Shown: positions 1-9,006 of the stretch, piece after piece
Position numbering within the stretch: the first letter of the stretch is position 1
Layout: each line of letters opens with the position of its first letter
Assembly (NCBI RefSeq): GCF_002288635.1
Contig: NZ_NRSW01000001.1
Location: 4,216,020 to 4,280,019, forward strand
Length of the DNA: 64,000 nucleotides
Direction of reading: 5' to 3'
Source: Mucilaginibacter sp. MD40
GTDB lineage: Bacteria > Bacteroidota > Bacteroidia > Sphingobacteriales > Sphingobacteriaceae
The notes under the pieces: generated by a model
What the model saw: the letters and a program-made list of their open reading frames with translations, nothing else
The model's database searches: none
Told to the model about the DNA's origin: nothing
Position numbers and translations under genes: made by a program

Positions 1-445
1 CCGTGGCGTTGGCGGTTGTACTATTGAACAACTGGTTAACTATTACATGCCTTACATTATGTACCCATACCACCCGCGTAAAATATTTATTTACGCCGGC
101 GAAAATGATATAGCCGCAGGCAAAAGCGGGGAGTTTACAGCACGTGAGTTTTACCAGCTATGGGCCATGATCAAACAAAACCTGCCCAATGCCGAGATTT
201 ATTACCTATCTATAAAACAAAGCCCCAGCCGTGCTAAGTTCCTGCCTGAGGTACTTAGAGCTAACAGCCTTATTAAAGCGTTCATCAAAGGCAAACGCAA
301 AACCCATTTTGTGGATGTAACTACAGTAATACTTGACCCCAACACGCAAAAACCTGATGCCAGCCTCTTTGAAAGCGATATGCTGCATTTGAACAGTAAA
401 GGCTATGACAAGTGGCAGGCGGTACTTACGCCTTTGGTTAAATAA
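1..445 (+). CDS. SGNH/GDSL-type hydrolase, 5' end missing
   Basis: The C-terminal part of an SGNH-fold esterase or lipase. The reading frame is open from base 2, upstream of the first ATG at 47, so the gene begins outside the window. The visible N-terminal residues RGVGG fit the block II glycine region of the fold. GENDIAAG matches the block III G-x-N-D motif, and DMLH near the C-terminus matches block V D-x-x-H, which carries the catalytic Asp and His. The block I Ser lies upstream and cannot be seen. The substrate is unknown; family members hydrolyse ester bonds in lipids or acetylated sugars. The family call is fairly sure. Confidence 0.8.
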   Translation, partial: RGVGGCTIEQLVNYYMPYIMYPYHPRKIFIYAGENDIAAGKSGEFTAREFYQLWAMIKQNLPNAEIYYLSIKQSPSRAKFLPEVLRANSLIKAFIKGKRKTHFVDVTTVILDPNTQKPDASLFESDMLHLNSKGYDKWQAVLTPLVK

Positions 446-454
446 ACTAATTGA

Positions 455-541
455 TGTCATTGCGAGGTACGAAGCAATCTTACACTACAAGCATTCATGC
501 AACACGCCTGTGAGATTGCCACACTATCCCTCGCAATGACA
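455..541. repeat. MITE/REP-like palindromic element, copy A
   Basis: An 87 bp element bounded by the perfect 12 bp inverted repeats TGTCATTGCGAG and CTCGCAATGACA. Inside are a second partly symmetrical pair, GAAGCAATCT and GAGATTGCC. Related copies lie at 6836-6925, 8837-8914 (right end decayed) and 38951-39035. It sits between the 3' ends of two convergent genes and has no coding capacity. Confidence 0.85.
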
Positions 542-550
542 CTATATTTC

Positions 551-582
551 CCTAAAACAGAAAAGCCCCTTTACAGGGGCCC
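551..582 (-). terminator. Rho-independent terminator of the NTF2-like gene
   Basis: The hairpin GCCCCT-TTAC-AGGGGC spans 565-580. Read on the minus strand it is followed by a T-rich run (TTTTCTGTTTT), 30-50 bases after the stop codon of the gene at 609-1034. Confidence 0.7.
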
Positions 583-608
583 ATCTCACACTAAACACTA
601 AAATAAAA

Positions 609-1034
609 CTATTTGAAAACGCTGTAAACGTTGGTTATTTTCCAGCCTTTGCCGGTGTTGGCTATGGTTACGTAATTGCTGCGTGTAAAGTCGTGATATT
701 TCATATCAACTTTTACTACCGCTATATTCAGGTTGCTTTCAACCACCTCTGTGTTAGTGGTGCAGGTCTGTTCAACGTTTTTTTCTGCTTTTAAAAAGTC
801 GGTCATTTGCTTTTTATCAAAGCTCATTATAGTGTTGCCGCGCAACATGTTAAACTTGGCCGAAGGATCAACCACCTGGTTTAGTCCGTCAACTTTGCCG
901 CGCGTCATGGCATCAAGATATACGTTTATGGCATGTACACGTGTAAGGTTTGCGGTAGGTTCATCGGCGGCTTTTGCAAAGCTGCAGGTAATTAACAAGG
1001 CTAATGCTATGGTTACTGATTTTAAGGTTTTCAT
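609..1034 (-). CDS. Exported NTF2-like (lumazine-binding-2 type) protein
   Basis: A 141-residue protein with a signal peptide (residues 1-22, ending in FAKA) and one NTF2-like alpha+beta domain of the kind often annotated as putative lumazine-binding (Lumazine_bd_2) in Bacteroidota. Features of the fold are the N-terminal helix with VHAINVYLDAM, a central segment with DPSAKFNML, and a C-terminal strand region with GKGWKITNVYSVF. No catalytic residues can be assigned. These proteins are small periplasmic pockets of unknown ligand. It is a single gene, convergent with the SGNH hydrolase and divergent from the YdeI-like gene at 1175. Confidence 0.7.
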   Translation of the reverse strand: MKTLKSVTIALALLITCSFAKAADEPTANLTRVHAINVYLDAMTRGKVDGLNQVVDPSAKFNMLRGNTIMSFDKKQMTDFLKAEKNVEQTCTTNTEVVESNLNIAVVKVDMKYHDFTRSNYVTIANTGKGWKITNVYSVFK

Positions 1035-1162
1035 GGTATTGATTTTTTTGATTTGAAGATTGTTTATTTATCTATAAGATGCAATAACCATATCGCGCGT
1101 TACAGCCTGAAATGTTAAAACGGCTCATTTAACAAACATTTAACATTTGGCGCTTCAAAAGA

Positions 1163-1170
1163 TATCTTTG
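1163..1170 (+). promoter_or_regulatory. Bacteroidota -7 box TATCTTTG
   Basis: A perfect TAnnTTTG box that ends 4 nt before the ATG at 1175. A -33 TTTG at the usual distance is not clear (TTTG at 1146-1149 is too close). If the box is used, transcription starts at or next to the A of the ATG. Confidence 0.55.
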
Positions 1171-1174
1171 ATAC

Positions 1175-1690
1175 ATGATCGATTACACCACCATTATACA
1201 CCAATACGGAGAAAACGGTGAGAAGACCGGTTGGACGTATGTAATGGTTCCGTTTGATGTGGCGCAGGAGATATTACCCGGCAACAAGAAGGCCATGCGT
1301 GTGTGCGGATGGCTTGATGATCTGCCTGTTTCAGGCATGGCCTTACTCCCTGCCGGCGAGGGCGATTTTATACTGGCGTTACGTGCAGAAATACGAAAAG
1401 CTCTGCGTAAAGAAAAAGGTGCTATGCTCCGTTTAAGGCTGGAACATGACAAGGACTTTAAACTGGAAATGCCGGCCGACCTGCAGGAATGTTTTGAGTA
1501 TGAACAACCTGAAGCACTTGCTTGGTTTTATAGCCTGTCTAAATCGCACCAGGGTTATTTCTTTAAGTGGATAAATGGTGCCAAAACCGAACAAACACGC
1601 GCTAACCGCATAGCGGCTACCATTAACGCAGCTAACCAGCGTATGGATTACGGGGCAATGATAAGGGAATTGAAAAAATTGAGGGAGTGA
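1175..1690 (+). CDS. YdeI/OmpD-associated family protein with DUF1905 domain
   Basis: A 171-residue soluble protein without a signal peptide. The N-terminal half (about residues 15-95) looks like DUF1905, with a beta-barrel-like pattern including GWTYVMVPFDVA and RVCGWLDDLPV. The C-terminal half carries the YdeI/OmpD-associated helical motif, with LAWFYSLSKSHQ and FKWINGAKTEQTRANRIA. Members of the YdeI group are linked to bacteriocin or antimicrobial-peptide protection in enterobacteria, but the biochemical role is not established. It stands alone. The start is supported by the promoter box just upstream and by the absence of an earlier in-frame start. Confidence 0.75.
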   Translation: MIDYTTIIHQYGENGEKTGWTYVMVPFDVAQEILPGNKKAMRVCGWLDDLPVSGMALLPAGEGDFILALRAEIRKALRKEKGAMLRLRLEHDKDFKLEMPADLQECFEYEQPEALAWFYSLSKSHQGYFFKWINGAKTEQTRANRIAATINAANQRMDYGAMIRELKKLRE

Positions 1691-1712
1691 CAATTTAAAT
1701 CATTGCCATCAC

Positions 1713-2052
1713 TTACAAATACCGTTGCCTAAAGGCATCGGCAATGATAAAGCAATCCCAAAAGAACAAGTTAGATTATATTAATATCATTAATTTCTGT
1801 CAATGGGTTACAGGCAATCCTATGGAACCAAGATAGGAACATACCCAATCATTGCTGTTGACTTCAGTCAACGGATTACAAAGCAGTACTGAAAAGATCA
1901 AGTTAGCATATCCCAATCATTGCCGTTGGCATCAGCCAACGGATCACAAAGCAGTACTAAGGAAACTCAATTACAACAAGCCCAATCATTACCGTTGGCT
2001 TCAGCCAACGGATCACTTACAAACACCGTTGCCTGAAGGCAACGGCAATGAG
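1713..2052. repeat. Array of palindromic repeats, about 68-69 bp period
   Basis: This array explains most of the 498 bp gap 1691-2189. Three units begin with CCCAATCATT at 1844, 1912 and 1981 (spacing 68 and 69). Each contains a hairpin such as CCGTTGGCTTCAGCCAACGG followed by ATCACAAAGCAGTACT. A decayed unit precedes them at about 1776-1843. Two further palindromes of inverted design, CCGTTGCC...GGCAACGG type, flank the array at 1722-1741 and 2025-2046. The reading frame across the array (1852-2100) is low in complexity and follows the repeats, so it is not a gene. Confidence 0.85.
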
Positions 2053-2151
2053 AAATCAGCCTGTAAAAAGTCGAAGCCTTGCAAATCAATAAAGTGTTAA
2101 AATGTGCATAAAATATGCTAATTCGCACCTTATCATATCTGCACATTCTCT

Positions 2152-2159
2152 TATCTTTA
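2152..2159 (+). promoter_or_regulatory. Possible -7 box of parC (TATCTTTA)
   Basis: TAnnTTTA, one base off the Bacteroidota consensus, 30 nt before the parC ATG and just after the repeat array. It would give a short 5' leader. Confidence 0.35.
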
Positions 2160-2189
2160 CCCATCCGCATTAATTTTATAGCTGTATAA

Positions 2190-4931
2190 ATGAGCGAAGA
2201 TATTAGCCACACTGATACTCCCGAAAACAACGAAGATAACGTACTTCATAATGTAACCTCACTCAACGGGTTATACGAAAATTGGTTCCTGGATTATGCC
2301 TCTTATGTAATTCTTGACCGTGCCGTGCCGCACATTAACGACGGCCTAAAACCCGTGCAGCGCCGTATATTACACTCGCTGAAAGAGATGGACGATGGCC
2401 GCTATAACAAAGCCGCCAACGTTATTGGTAACACTATGAAGTACCACCCGCATGGCGATGCCTCCATTGGCGATGCCATGGTACAGATAGGACAGAAAAA
2501 CCTGCTGATAGATTGCCAGGGTAACTGGGGTGACCCCATAACCGGCGACTCCGCAGCGGCACCGCGTTATATTGAGGCCAGGCTTTCAAAATTTGCACTG
2601 GATGTAGTGTTCAATCCTGACACTACGGTTTGGCAGGCCAGTTATGATGGCCGTAACCGCGAGCCTATTACCCTTCCGGTTAAGTTCCCTTTATTGTTGG
2701 CGCAGGGTGCCGAAGGTATTGCCGTAGGCTTGGCTACCAAGATTTTGCCACATAATTTTGTGGAACTACTGGATGCTTCGGTCGGCGTATTGCGTGGCGA
2801 ACGCCCGAATTTATTTCCGGATTTCCCTACTGGTGGCATGGCTGACGTATCTGCTTACAATGACGGGCAGCGCGGCGGCAAAGTGCGTGTACGCGCCAAA
2901 ATTATCGAGCGTGACAAAAAAACACTGATCATTAATGAGATACCTTTTAGTACTACCACCGGCAGCTTAATTGATAGCGTAATATCGGCTAACGACAAGG
3001 GTAAGATCAAGATCAAGAAAATAGAAGATAACACCGCCAAGGATGTAGAGATTGTAGTGCACCTCGCGCCGGGTATTTCTCCCGATGTTACCATCGATGC
3101 TCTTTACGCATTTACCGACTGTGAGGTTTCCATATCGCCCAACACCTGCGTAATACAGGACGATAAGCCACGCTTTATGAGCGTGAACGATATGCTTACC
3201 GAAAGCACACACTTTACCAAGGACCTGCTGAAACAGGAGCTGGAGATAAAGCTGAAAGAGCTGATGGAAAAGATATTCTTTAGCTCACTGTTAAAGATAT
3301 TTATACAGGAAGGGATGTATAAACACCCCGACTATGAAAGCTCTACAGATTTTGAAACGGTGGTTGGTGTGCTTAATCGCTTATTCGAGCCGTTTTTCCC
3401 TCAATTCTATCGCCCCATTACGCCTGAGGATTATAAAAAGCTCATTGATAAGCCAATGAGCAGCATCACCCGCTTTGACGTAAAGAAAACGGATGAACAG
3501 ATCAAAAATCTCGAGGCGGAAATAAAAACAGTTAAGCACCATCTTAAGCACCTGGTTGATTATACCATTGCCTGGTTTGAAAAACTGAAAGAGAAATACG
3601 GTAAAGGCCGAGAACGTAAAACCGAACTACGCACTTTTGACCGTGTTGAAGCGGCGCAGGTTGCGTTGGCAAATGTTAAGCTTTATGTAAACAGAGTCGA
3701 CGGCTTTATCGGCTCCGGCTTAAAGAAAGACGAGAATGTAGAACTCATTGGCGAATGCTCTGATATTGACGACATTATCGTGTTCCGTAATGATGGCCGC
3801 TTTATTGTAACCAGAATGCAGGATAAAGTTTTCGTAGGTAAGGATATTGTACACGTAGCCGTTTTCAAGAAAAACGACGAGCGCACCGTATACAACATGA
3901 TCTACAAGGATGGGCAAAGCGGTGTAGCTTATATTAAACGTTTCTCGGTTACCGGTATCACGCGTGATAAGGAGTATGACCTCACCAAAGGCTCAAAAGG
4001 CTCCAAAGTATTGTACTTCACTGCCAACCCTAACGGTGAGGCCGAAGTAGTGAACGTGCAGCTGAAACCTCATTCCAAACTTAAAAAGCTCCAGTTTGAT
4101 GAAGATTTCGCGCAGATAGCTATCAAGGGCCGCGCCTCAATGGGTAATATCGTTACCAAATATCCTATCAAAAAGGTTTTACTGAAAAGCAAGGGTATTT
4201 CTACCCTTGCCGGCAGAAAAATATGGTACGATGATATCCTGAAACGCCTCAATGCCGATGGGCGCGGCAAATACCTGGGCGAGTTTGATGGCGACGATCG
4301 CATCCTTACCGTGATGGCTAACGGCGTTTACGAGCTTACCAGTTTCGATCTCAATAACCACTTTGATGATAAGATGATCCTGATCGAGAAATATGACCCT
4401 GCTAAAGTATTCGCGGTGGTACATTATGACGGGAAATCTAAGAATTACATGGTAAAACGCTTTGTGTTCGAGGCAATAGCTATAGGTAAACAATCCGGCA
4501 TCATCAGTGATGAGAGTGGTTCTAAACTGGTCATTATATCCGGCGCGGCACAGCCGGTGGTTAAGGTAGAGCAATTAAAGGGCAAAACCGCAGTAGAAGA
4601 AACGGTAGAGCTTAACCTTACCGATCTGATAGATGTTAAAGGGATGAAAGCGATGGGTAACCGCCTGTCGGTACACCAGGTAAAAGCTGTTGAGCTGATT
4701 GCCGAACATGATGATGAGGAAGACGTACCCGACCCTGCACCCGATTCTGTTGAAGATACCGAGATCATCATTACCCCTGAAGAAAAAGAGGTAAAAGACG
4801 CGGCTCCCGTAACTGAGGAGACCGAAAGTAGTCCTGAGCCGGCAGAGCAGCCCAAGAAAAAAATAGACCTGGAAATCACCAATCCGGACGATATAGATAT
4901 AGATGATAAAGGCCAGTTAGGATTATTTTAA
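2190..4931 (+). CDS. parC: DNA topoisomerase IV subunit A
   Basis: The 913-residue breakage-reunion subunit of a type IIA topoisomerase, which decatenates chromosomes together with ParE. The N-terminal winged-helix/tower region holds YHPHGDASIGDAMV (residues 85-98) and the active-site Tyr127 in AAPRYIEA, preceded by Arg126. The coiled-coil segment lies at about 435-490. A beta-pinwheel domain occupies about 510-840, and it lacks the classic GyrA box, which favours ParC over GyrA. The residue matching the quinolone-contact Ser83 of GyrA is Ala91, which I recall as usual for this Bacteroidota ParC type. The tail (about 845-913) is rich in Glu, Asp and Pro. No parE is adjacent. Confidence 0.9.
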   Translation: MSEDISHTDTPENNEDNVLHNVTSLNGLYENWFLDYASYVILDRAVPHINDGLKPVQRRILHSLKEMDDGRYNKAANVIGNTMKYHPHGDASIGDAMVQIGQKNLLIDCQGNWGDPITGDSAAAPRYIEARLSKFALDVVFNPDTTVWQASYDGRNREPITLPVKFPLLLAQGAEGIAVGLATKILPHNFVELLDASVGVLRGERPNLFPDFPTGGMADVSAYNDGQRGGKVRVRAKIIERDKKTLIINEIPFSTTTGSLIDSVISANDKGKIKIKKIEDNTAKDVEIVVHLAPGISPDVTIDALYAFTDCEVSISPNTCVIQDDKPRFMSVNDMLTESTHFTKDLLKQELEIKLKELMEKIFFSSLLKIFIQEGMYKHPDYESSTDFETVVGVLNRLFEPFFPQFYRPITPEDYKKLIDKPMSSITRFDVKKTDEQIKNLEAEIKTVKHHLKHLVDYTIAWFEKLKEKYGKGRERKTELRTFDRVEAAQVALANVKLYVNRVDGFIGSGLKKDENVELIGECSDIDDIIVFRNDGRFIVTRMQDKVFVGKDIVHVAVFKKNDERTVYNMIYKDGQSGVAYIKRFSVTGITRDKEYDLTKGSKGSKVLYFTANPNGEAEVVNVQLKPHSKLKKLQFDEDFAQIAIKGRASMGNIVTKYPIKKVLLKSKGISTLAGRKIWYDDILKRLNADGRGKYLGEFDGDDRILTVMANGVYELTSFDLNNHFDDKMILIEKYDPAKVFAVVHYDGKSKNYMVKRFVFEAIAIGKQSGIISDESGSKLVIISGAAQPVVKVEQLKGKTAVEETVELNLTDLIDVKGMKAMGNRLSVHQVKAVELIAEHDDEEDVPDPAPDSVEDTEIIITPEEKEVKDAAPVTEETESSPEPAEQPKKKIDLEITNPDDIDIDDKGQLGLF

Positions 4932-4943
4932 ACTAAATTATAT

Positions 4944-6782
4944 ATGCTGAAACGTATTGTACTATGTGCCATGCTTGCTTTTGCCGGCAGCGTCACTTCT
5001 ATCGCTCAAACTGCTACTCACACATTCGCCCTGGGTGATAAAGACTTTTTACTGGATGGAAAACCGCTGCAAATGATATCCGGCGAAATGCATTATGAGC
5101 GCATTCCGCGCGAATACTGGCGCGAGCGTATCAAAATGGCCAAAGCAATGGGGCTTAATACTATTGGCACCTATGTTTTTTGGAACGCTCATGAGCCTTT
5201 ACAGGGGCATTATGATTTTACCGGTAACAATGATGTGGCCGAATTTGTACGCATATGCAAGGAAGAAGGTATGTGGGTAATTATGCGCCCCAGCCCTTAT
5301 GCCTGTGCGGAATGGGAATTTGGCGGCTACCCATGGTGGCTGCTTAAAGACCGGAACATGAAGGTCCGCAGCAAAGAGCCCTCTTTTATCAATGCTTATC
5401 GTGCTTATATGATGGAGGTGGGTAAACAATTAGCCGCACTCCAGGTGAACCACGGTGGTAATATCCTGATGGTGCAGATAGAAAACGAGTACGGCTCATA
5501 CAGTAACGACAAAGAATACCTGGCACAAAACGAAAAGATCTTTAGGGATGCCGGTTTTGATGGTTTGCTGTTTACCTGCGATGGACCAAGCCAGATGCCT
5601 GCCGGCTACCTACCCGGTTTTTTACCTGCCGTAAACGGCGAGGATAACCCGGCCAAGGTTAAAGAACTCATCAACAAGTATCATAATGGTAAAGGGCCTT
5701 ATTACATAGCTGAATGGTACCCGGGCTGGTTTGATAGCTGGGGCAAACCGCACAGCGGGAGTAATGCCGATGAGGATGCTAAAAAGCTGGATGAGGTATT
5801 AGCGGCAGGTATATCTATTAACATGTATATGTTTCATGGCGGTACCACGCGCGATTTTATGAATGGTGCCAATATGAGCCGTAACGAGCCCTATTCGCCG
5901 CAAACCTCCAGCTATGATTATGACGCACCATTGAACGAAGCAGGCGACCCTACACCAAAATTCTACAAGCTGCGCGATGTAATTGCCAAACATTTACCGG
6001 CAGGGCAAACCTTACCGGAGATACCGCAAAAACGCCGTCGCACCTATGCGCTGGAAGTAACAAAGGTTTCGGGCGTGGCTAATTTGTTCAATAACCTTGG
6101 CCTGCCTACAGAAAGCGAACACCCTAGGAGCTTTGAGGATCTTGACCAGGGCTATGGCCTGGTGCTTTACCGTACTACTTTAGCGAATGCTTCAAACGGC
6201 CTGCTTAAAATTAAACAATTGAGAGATTACGCTACTGTTTATGTGAATGGTAAACGCTTAGCCGTTTTAGACAGACGCCTGGGCCAGGATTCGGTACAAT
6301 TAGCGGGTGTTAGCCCCAACAGTACCCTGGATATTTTGGTAGAGAACAATGGCCGTATTAACTATGGTCCTTATTTAACCGATAACCGCAAAGGTATAAC
6401 CGAAGCGGTAATCCTTAACGGGCAGGAATTGCTGGGCTGGAAGATGTATAAATTCCCGCTTAACAGCACATCGGGCTTTAAATATATCACATCACATGGA
6501 GAGGCTATACAACAACCGGTATTATACCGGGGTACTTTTTCGTTACGCGGTGTGGGTGATACCTACCTGGATATGCGCGCGTTTGGTAAAGGTATAGCAT
6601 TTGTTAACGGACATAACTTAGGCAAATACTGGTATATCGGCCCCCAGCAAACCTTGTTTGTACCGGCTGCATGGCTCAAAAAAGGCACCAATGAGATCGT
6701 GATATTTGATGAGCTGCATAATACAGATGTCAAAGAGATCACCACCATTGACCACCCAATATTGAACGAATTACATAAATAA
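4944..6782 (+). CDS. Exported GH35 beta-galactosidase
   Basis: A 612-residue glycoside hydrolase of family 35. The signal peptide is residues 1-21 (cleavage after SIAQ). A TIM barrel follows with YVFWNAHEP (77-85), the acid/base Glu182 in QIENEYGSY and the nucleophile Glu257 in AEWYPGWFDSWG. The C-terminal third holds jelly-roll domains typical of GH35 (for example YVNGKRLAVLDR and FVNGHNLGKYW). It removes terminal beta-galactose from glycans, probably in the periplasm or at the cell surface. It starts 12 nt after parC and may be read through from it. It is not inside a visible polysaccharide utilisation locus, since no SusC/SusD pair is present. Confidence 0.9.
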   Translation: MLKRIVLCAMLAFAGSVTSIAQTATHTFALGDKDFLLDGKPLQMISGEMHYERIPREYWRERIKMAKAMGLNTIGTYVFWNAHEPLQGHYDFTGNNDVAEFVRICKEEGMWVIMRPSPYACAEWEFGGYPWWLLKDRNMKVRSKEPSFINAYRAYMMEVGKQLAALQVNHGGNILMVQIENEYGSYSNDKEYLAQNEKIFRDAGFDGLLFTCDGPSQMPAGYLPGFLPAVNGEDNPAKVKELINKYHNGKGPYYIAEWYPGWFDSWGKPHSGSNADEDAKKLDEVLAAGISINMYMFHGGTTRDFMNGANMSRNEPYSPQTSSYDYDAPLNEAGDPTPKFYKLRDVIAKHLPAGQTLPEIPQKRRRTYALEVTKVSGVANLFNNLGLPTESEHPRSFEDLDQGYGLVLYRTTLANASNGLLKIKQLRDYATVYVNGKRLAVLDRRLGQDSVQLAGVSPNSTLDILVENNGRINYGPYLTDNRKGITEAVILNGQELLGWKMYKFPLNSTSGFKYITSHGEAIQQPVLYRGTFSLRGVGDTYLDMRAFGKGIAFVNGHNLGKYWYIGPQQTLFVPAAWLKKGTNEIVIFDELHNTDVKEITTIDHPILNELHK

Positions 6783-6790
6783 ACACTTAA

Positions 6791-6826
6791 AAACAAGAAG
6801 AGCCGCATATGCGGCTCTTCTTGTTT
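6791..6826. terminator. Bidirectional terminator, 36 bp perfect palindrome
   Basis: A perfect palindrome centred at 6808/6809, from AAACAAGAAGAGCC to GGCTCTTCTTGTTT. It has A runs on the left and T runs on the right, so it can stop both the GH35 gene and the convergent DUF4142 gene. Confidence 0.85.
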
Positions 6827-6835
6827 TGCTCTCTG

Positions 6836-6925
6836 TGTCATTGCGAGGAGGAACGGCGAAGCAATCTCATAAGCATGTTAAGGTGCTTGTTCTGTTAGAT
6901 TGCCACGCTATCGCTCGCAATGACA
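6836..6925. repeat. MITE/REP-like palindromic element, copy B
   Basis: A 90 bp element with intact ends TGTCATTGCGAG and CTCGCAATGACA and inner GAAGCAATCTC and TAGATTGCC. It lies between the terminator and the stop codon of the DUF4142 gene, again between convergent genes. Confidence 0.85.
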
Positions 6926-6929
6926 TATA

Positions 6930-7541
6930 TTATTTTTTCACTGCAGCCTGTGCTTTTTCAGCAGCTTCTAAGTGATGTTGCAGTATAGGTACATGTTTGG
7001 CGGCAAAGGCTTTAATTTCCGCGTCCTTGCCATCCTGCGCTTCCTTCTTAAACTCTTCGATATCCTCTTTATGGTCTTTAACCATGTATTCGGTGTATTT
7101 TTTATCGAACTCTGCACCGCTTAGTTTAGCCATATCGTCAACGTCTTTTTGCTTATCGTTTGACAGAATGGCCGGCAGGGTGATCACTTTAGTACCTGCC
7201 AGCGTTTTTAATTCAGCGTTGGCCTTTGAGTGGTCGTTAACCATCATCATACCAAACTCTTTCACTTGCGGCGATGAAGCTTTTTGCTGAGCCAGTTTGC
7301 CCAACGTAACTTCCAGCATGCCACCATTTGCGGCGTTCACCATAAACTTAGCATCATCCTTGAGTTCAGTAGAATCTTTAGATGCCAGTTCCTTTTTGTT
7401 GCTGTCAATAGCGGCATCGGTACTATTGCTCATTACGCTTTTTGAGCTGTCGGTATCCGCACCGCCTTTGCTTCCATTGCCGCTACATGCCGCGGCGGCA
7501 ATCATAATTGTTCCTAATAGTAATTTTGTTACGTTTTTCAT
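6930..7541 (-). CDS. DUF4142 lipoprotein
   Basis: A 203-residue lipoprotein. The hydrophobic leader ends in the lipobox-like AAAACS with Cys19. A low-complexity Ser/Asp/Lys linker follows to about residue 60, then a DUF4142 helical bundle (about 65-200). The bundle carries the family signature of an outward-facing helix with GGMLEVTLGKLAQQKA, then MMVNDHSKANAELK and MVKDHKEDIEEFKKEA. His residues in NDHSK, KDHKED and HHLEAA recall ferritin-like or PA2169-like bundles, but no metal site can be proved. The role is unknown; relatives are often stress-induced envelope proteins. It is monocistronic. Confidence 0.8.
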   Translation of the reverse strand: MKNVTKLLLGTIMIAAAACSGNGSKGGADTDSSKSVMSNSTDAAIDSNKKELASKDSTELKDDAKFMVNAANGGMLEVTLGKLAQQKASSPQVKEFGMMMVNDHSKANAELKTLAGTKVITLPAILSNDKQKDVDDMAKLSGAEFDKKYTEYMVKDHKEDIEEFKKEAQDGKDAEIKAFAAKHVPILQHHLEAAEKAQAAVKK

Positions 7542-7734
7542 GATAGATTTTTTACTTATTAGTTAACCAACAATTATGCCACGGAGTTTGCTTAAGTATC
7601 AATTTATCAGTCACGCAAATATTTGAATTTAGACTTTATCCCTTTGAGGATAATCTTCTCATTTGCCATGTATACAATCTATTGTACGCTTCAATTGATG
7701 TTGCATGATACCAGACCTTCTCTTATTCGTAAAA

Positions 7735-8811
7735 TCACACATTAAAAGACCTGGTATCAGCTTTATTCTTTAACAAATATTCAATAATCCTTTCATGCGG
7801 ATTAAAGGGCGCCAGCTCATCTAACCCCATGGATTTAATGGCAATTTTAATTAACTCACTTTCGCTTACGCCTACCGATCTCTTTTGCTTACGCAGAAAG
7901 TATTTACCTGCCTCCAGCATTGCTTTTAAGGGTATCAACCCTATCAGTTCGCTGCCGGTGACACGGATGCCGCGTTCATTGGCTTTCTTGCAAACCTCGT
8001 CGAAGGCCACATGTACCGGCGTAACTTCAATGTTGGTTATATTCATGGACACCTGGGCAATGCCGTATTCCTTAATAAACCAGCCTATCGCCTTAACACT
8101 TTTGAGTGAACCGGCGATTCTCTTTAATTTACTGTTATTATCGGTTAGTACTTTACCTGTTATGGGGTCGTTTTCGCGTAAGCTGCGGCCGCTTTCGCGT
8201 ACATCAAATGCTATAGCATTGGCTAGTTGGGTAGAGGTGGTATTTAGATTAATATTGTAAGCAACTAAAAAATCGCGTGCACCAATAACGGTAGCCCCAC
8301 GCTTAACGTCATTCTCCGCCGGGCCAAAATCAGGTACCCATTCCGGCTGTTTTATTTTCTTAAAGAAACCTTCGTACTCACCTGCGCGGATTACAGATAA
8401 ATTGCTGCGGCTTTTATTAGGCTGTGCATGTTCGTACAAGTAAGCGGGTATCTGCAATTCTTCCCCAACGCGCCTGGCCAGCTTTACGGCAAATTCTGCT
8501 GTTTCTTCCATACTGATATTGGCAATCGGTATCAGCGGACAAACATCTGTAGCGCCCATGCGTGGATGTTCGCCTTTTTGCTTACTCATATCAATCAACT
8601 CTCCGGCTTTTTTTATGGCCCGAAAAGCGGCCTCTATCACCTGCTCCGGTTCGCCCACAAAGGTTACCACTGTACGGTTGGTGGCCTTGCCGGGGTCAAC
8701 ATTTAACAAACGTACACCATCCACAGCTTCCACCACATCAGTGATCTGCTTGATAATACCCATGTTTACCCCTTCGCTGAAGTTGGGTACGCATTCAATT
8801 AACTTCTTCAT
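7735..8811 (-). CDS. ftcD: Glutamate formimidoyltransferase
   Basis: A 358-residue cytosolic enzyme that transfers the formimino group of N-formimino-L-glutamate to tetrahydrofolate, the last step of one branch of histidine breakdown. The N-terminal LIECVPNFSEG is the family hallmark, followed by HPRMGATDVCPLIPI in the formiminotransferase N-terminal subdomain. The length fits the transferase alone, so the cyclodeaminase half of the mammalian FTCD fusion is absent. It lies downstream of hutH on the same strand, separated by 195 bases that include a decayed repeat copy. hutU and hutI are not in the window. Confidence 0.92.
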   Translation of the reverse strand: MKKLIECVPNFSEGVNMGIIKQITDVVEAVDGVRLLNVDPGKATNRTVVTFVGEPEQVIEAAFRAIKKAGELIDMSKQKGEHPRMGATDVCPLIPIANISMEETAEFAVKLARRVGEELQIPAYLYEHAQPNKSRSNLSVIRAGEYEGFFKKIKQPEWVPDFGPAENDVKRGATVIGARDFLVAYNINLNTTSTQLANAIAFDVRESGRSLRENDPITGKVLTDNNSKLKRIAGSLKSVKAIGWFIKEYGIAQVSMNITNIEVTPVHVAFDEVCKKANERGIRVTGSELIGLIPLKAMLEAGKYFLRKQKRSVGVSESELIKIAIKSMGLDELAPFNPHERIIEYLLKNKADTRSFNV

Positions 8812-8836
8812 ATTTTGATTCCATTGAGTCAGCTTA

Positions 8837-8914
8837 TGTCATTGCGAGAACGACAAAGCAATCTCATATACATCAATACCTGACCATTAAGATTGCTGCC
8901 GCTGCTAATATAAC
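8837..8914. repeat. MITE/REP-like element, copy C (decayed)
   Basis: The left end TGTCATTGCGAG and inner AAAGCAATCTCAT match copies A and B. The right half keeps only AAGATTGCTGCCGCTGC and has lost the terminal CTCGCAATGACA. It lies between hutH and ftcD, the only copy within a same-strand gene pair. Confidence 0.65.
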
Positions 8915-9006
8915 ACGGTTACAAAGTTTTCAGAGCTTATAATAAGGGTATATTAAATTAATAGTAGCAAAGGCAGCTTATTGAATGCAGTTAATTACCG
9001 CAGGTA

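Noticed and set aside
1844..2052. CRISPR array
   Set aside because: The repeat units are 68-69 bp with internal hairpins and no unique spacers, and no cas genes are nearby.
1852..2100. An 82-codon open frame over the hairpin repeats
   Set aside because: The predicted protein follows the 68-69 bp repeat unit (for example repeated PNHCRWHQPTDH-like segments) and has no promoter, so it is a shadow of the repeat array.
4445..4882. A 145-codon antisense frame in parC
   Set aside because: Ser- and Thr-rich low-complexity complement of the acidic ParC tail, with no support of its own.
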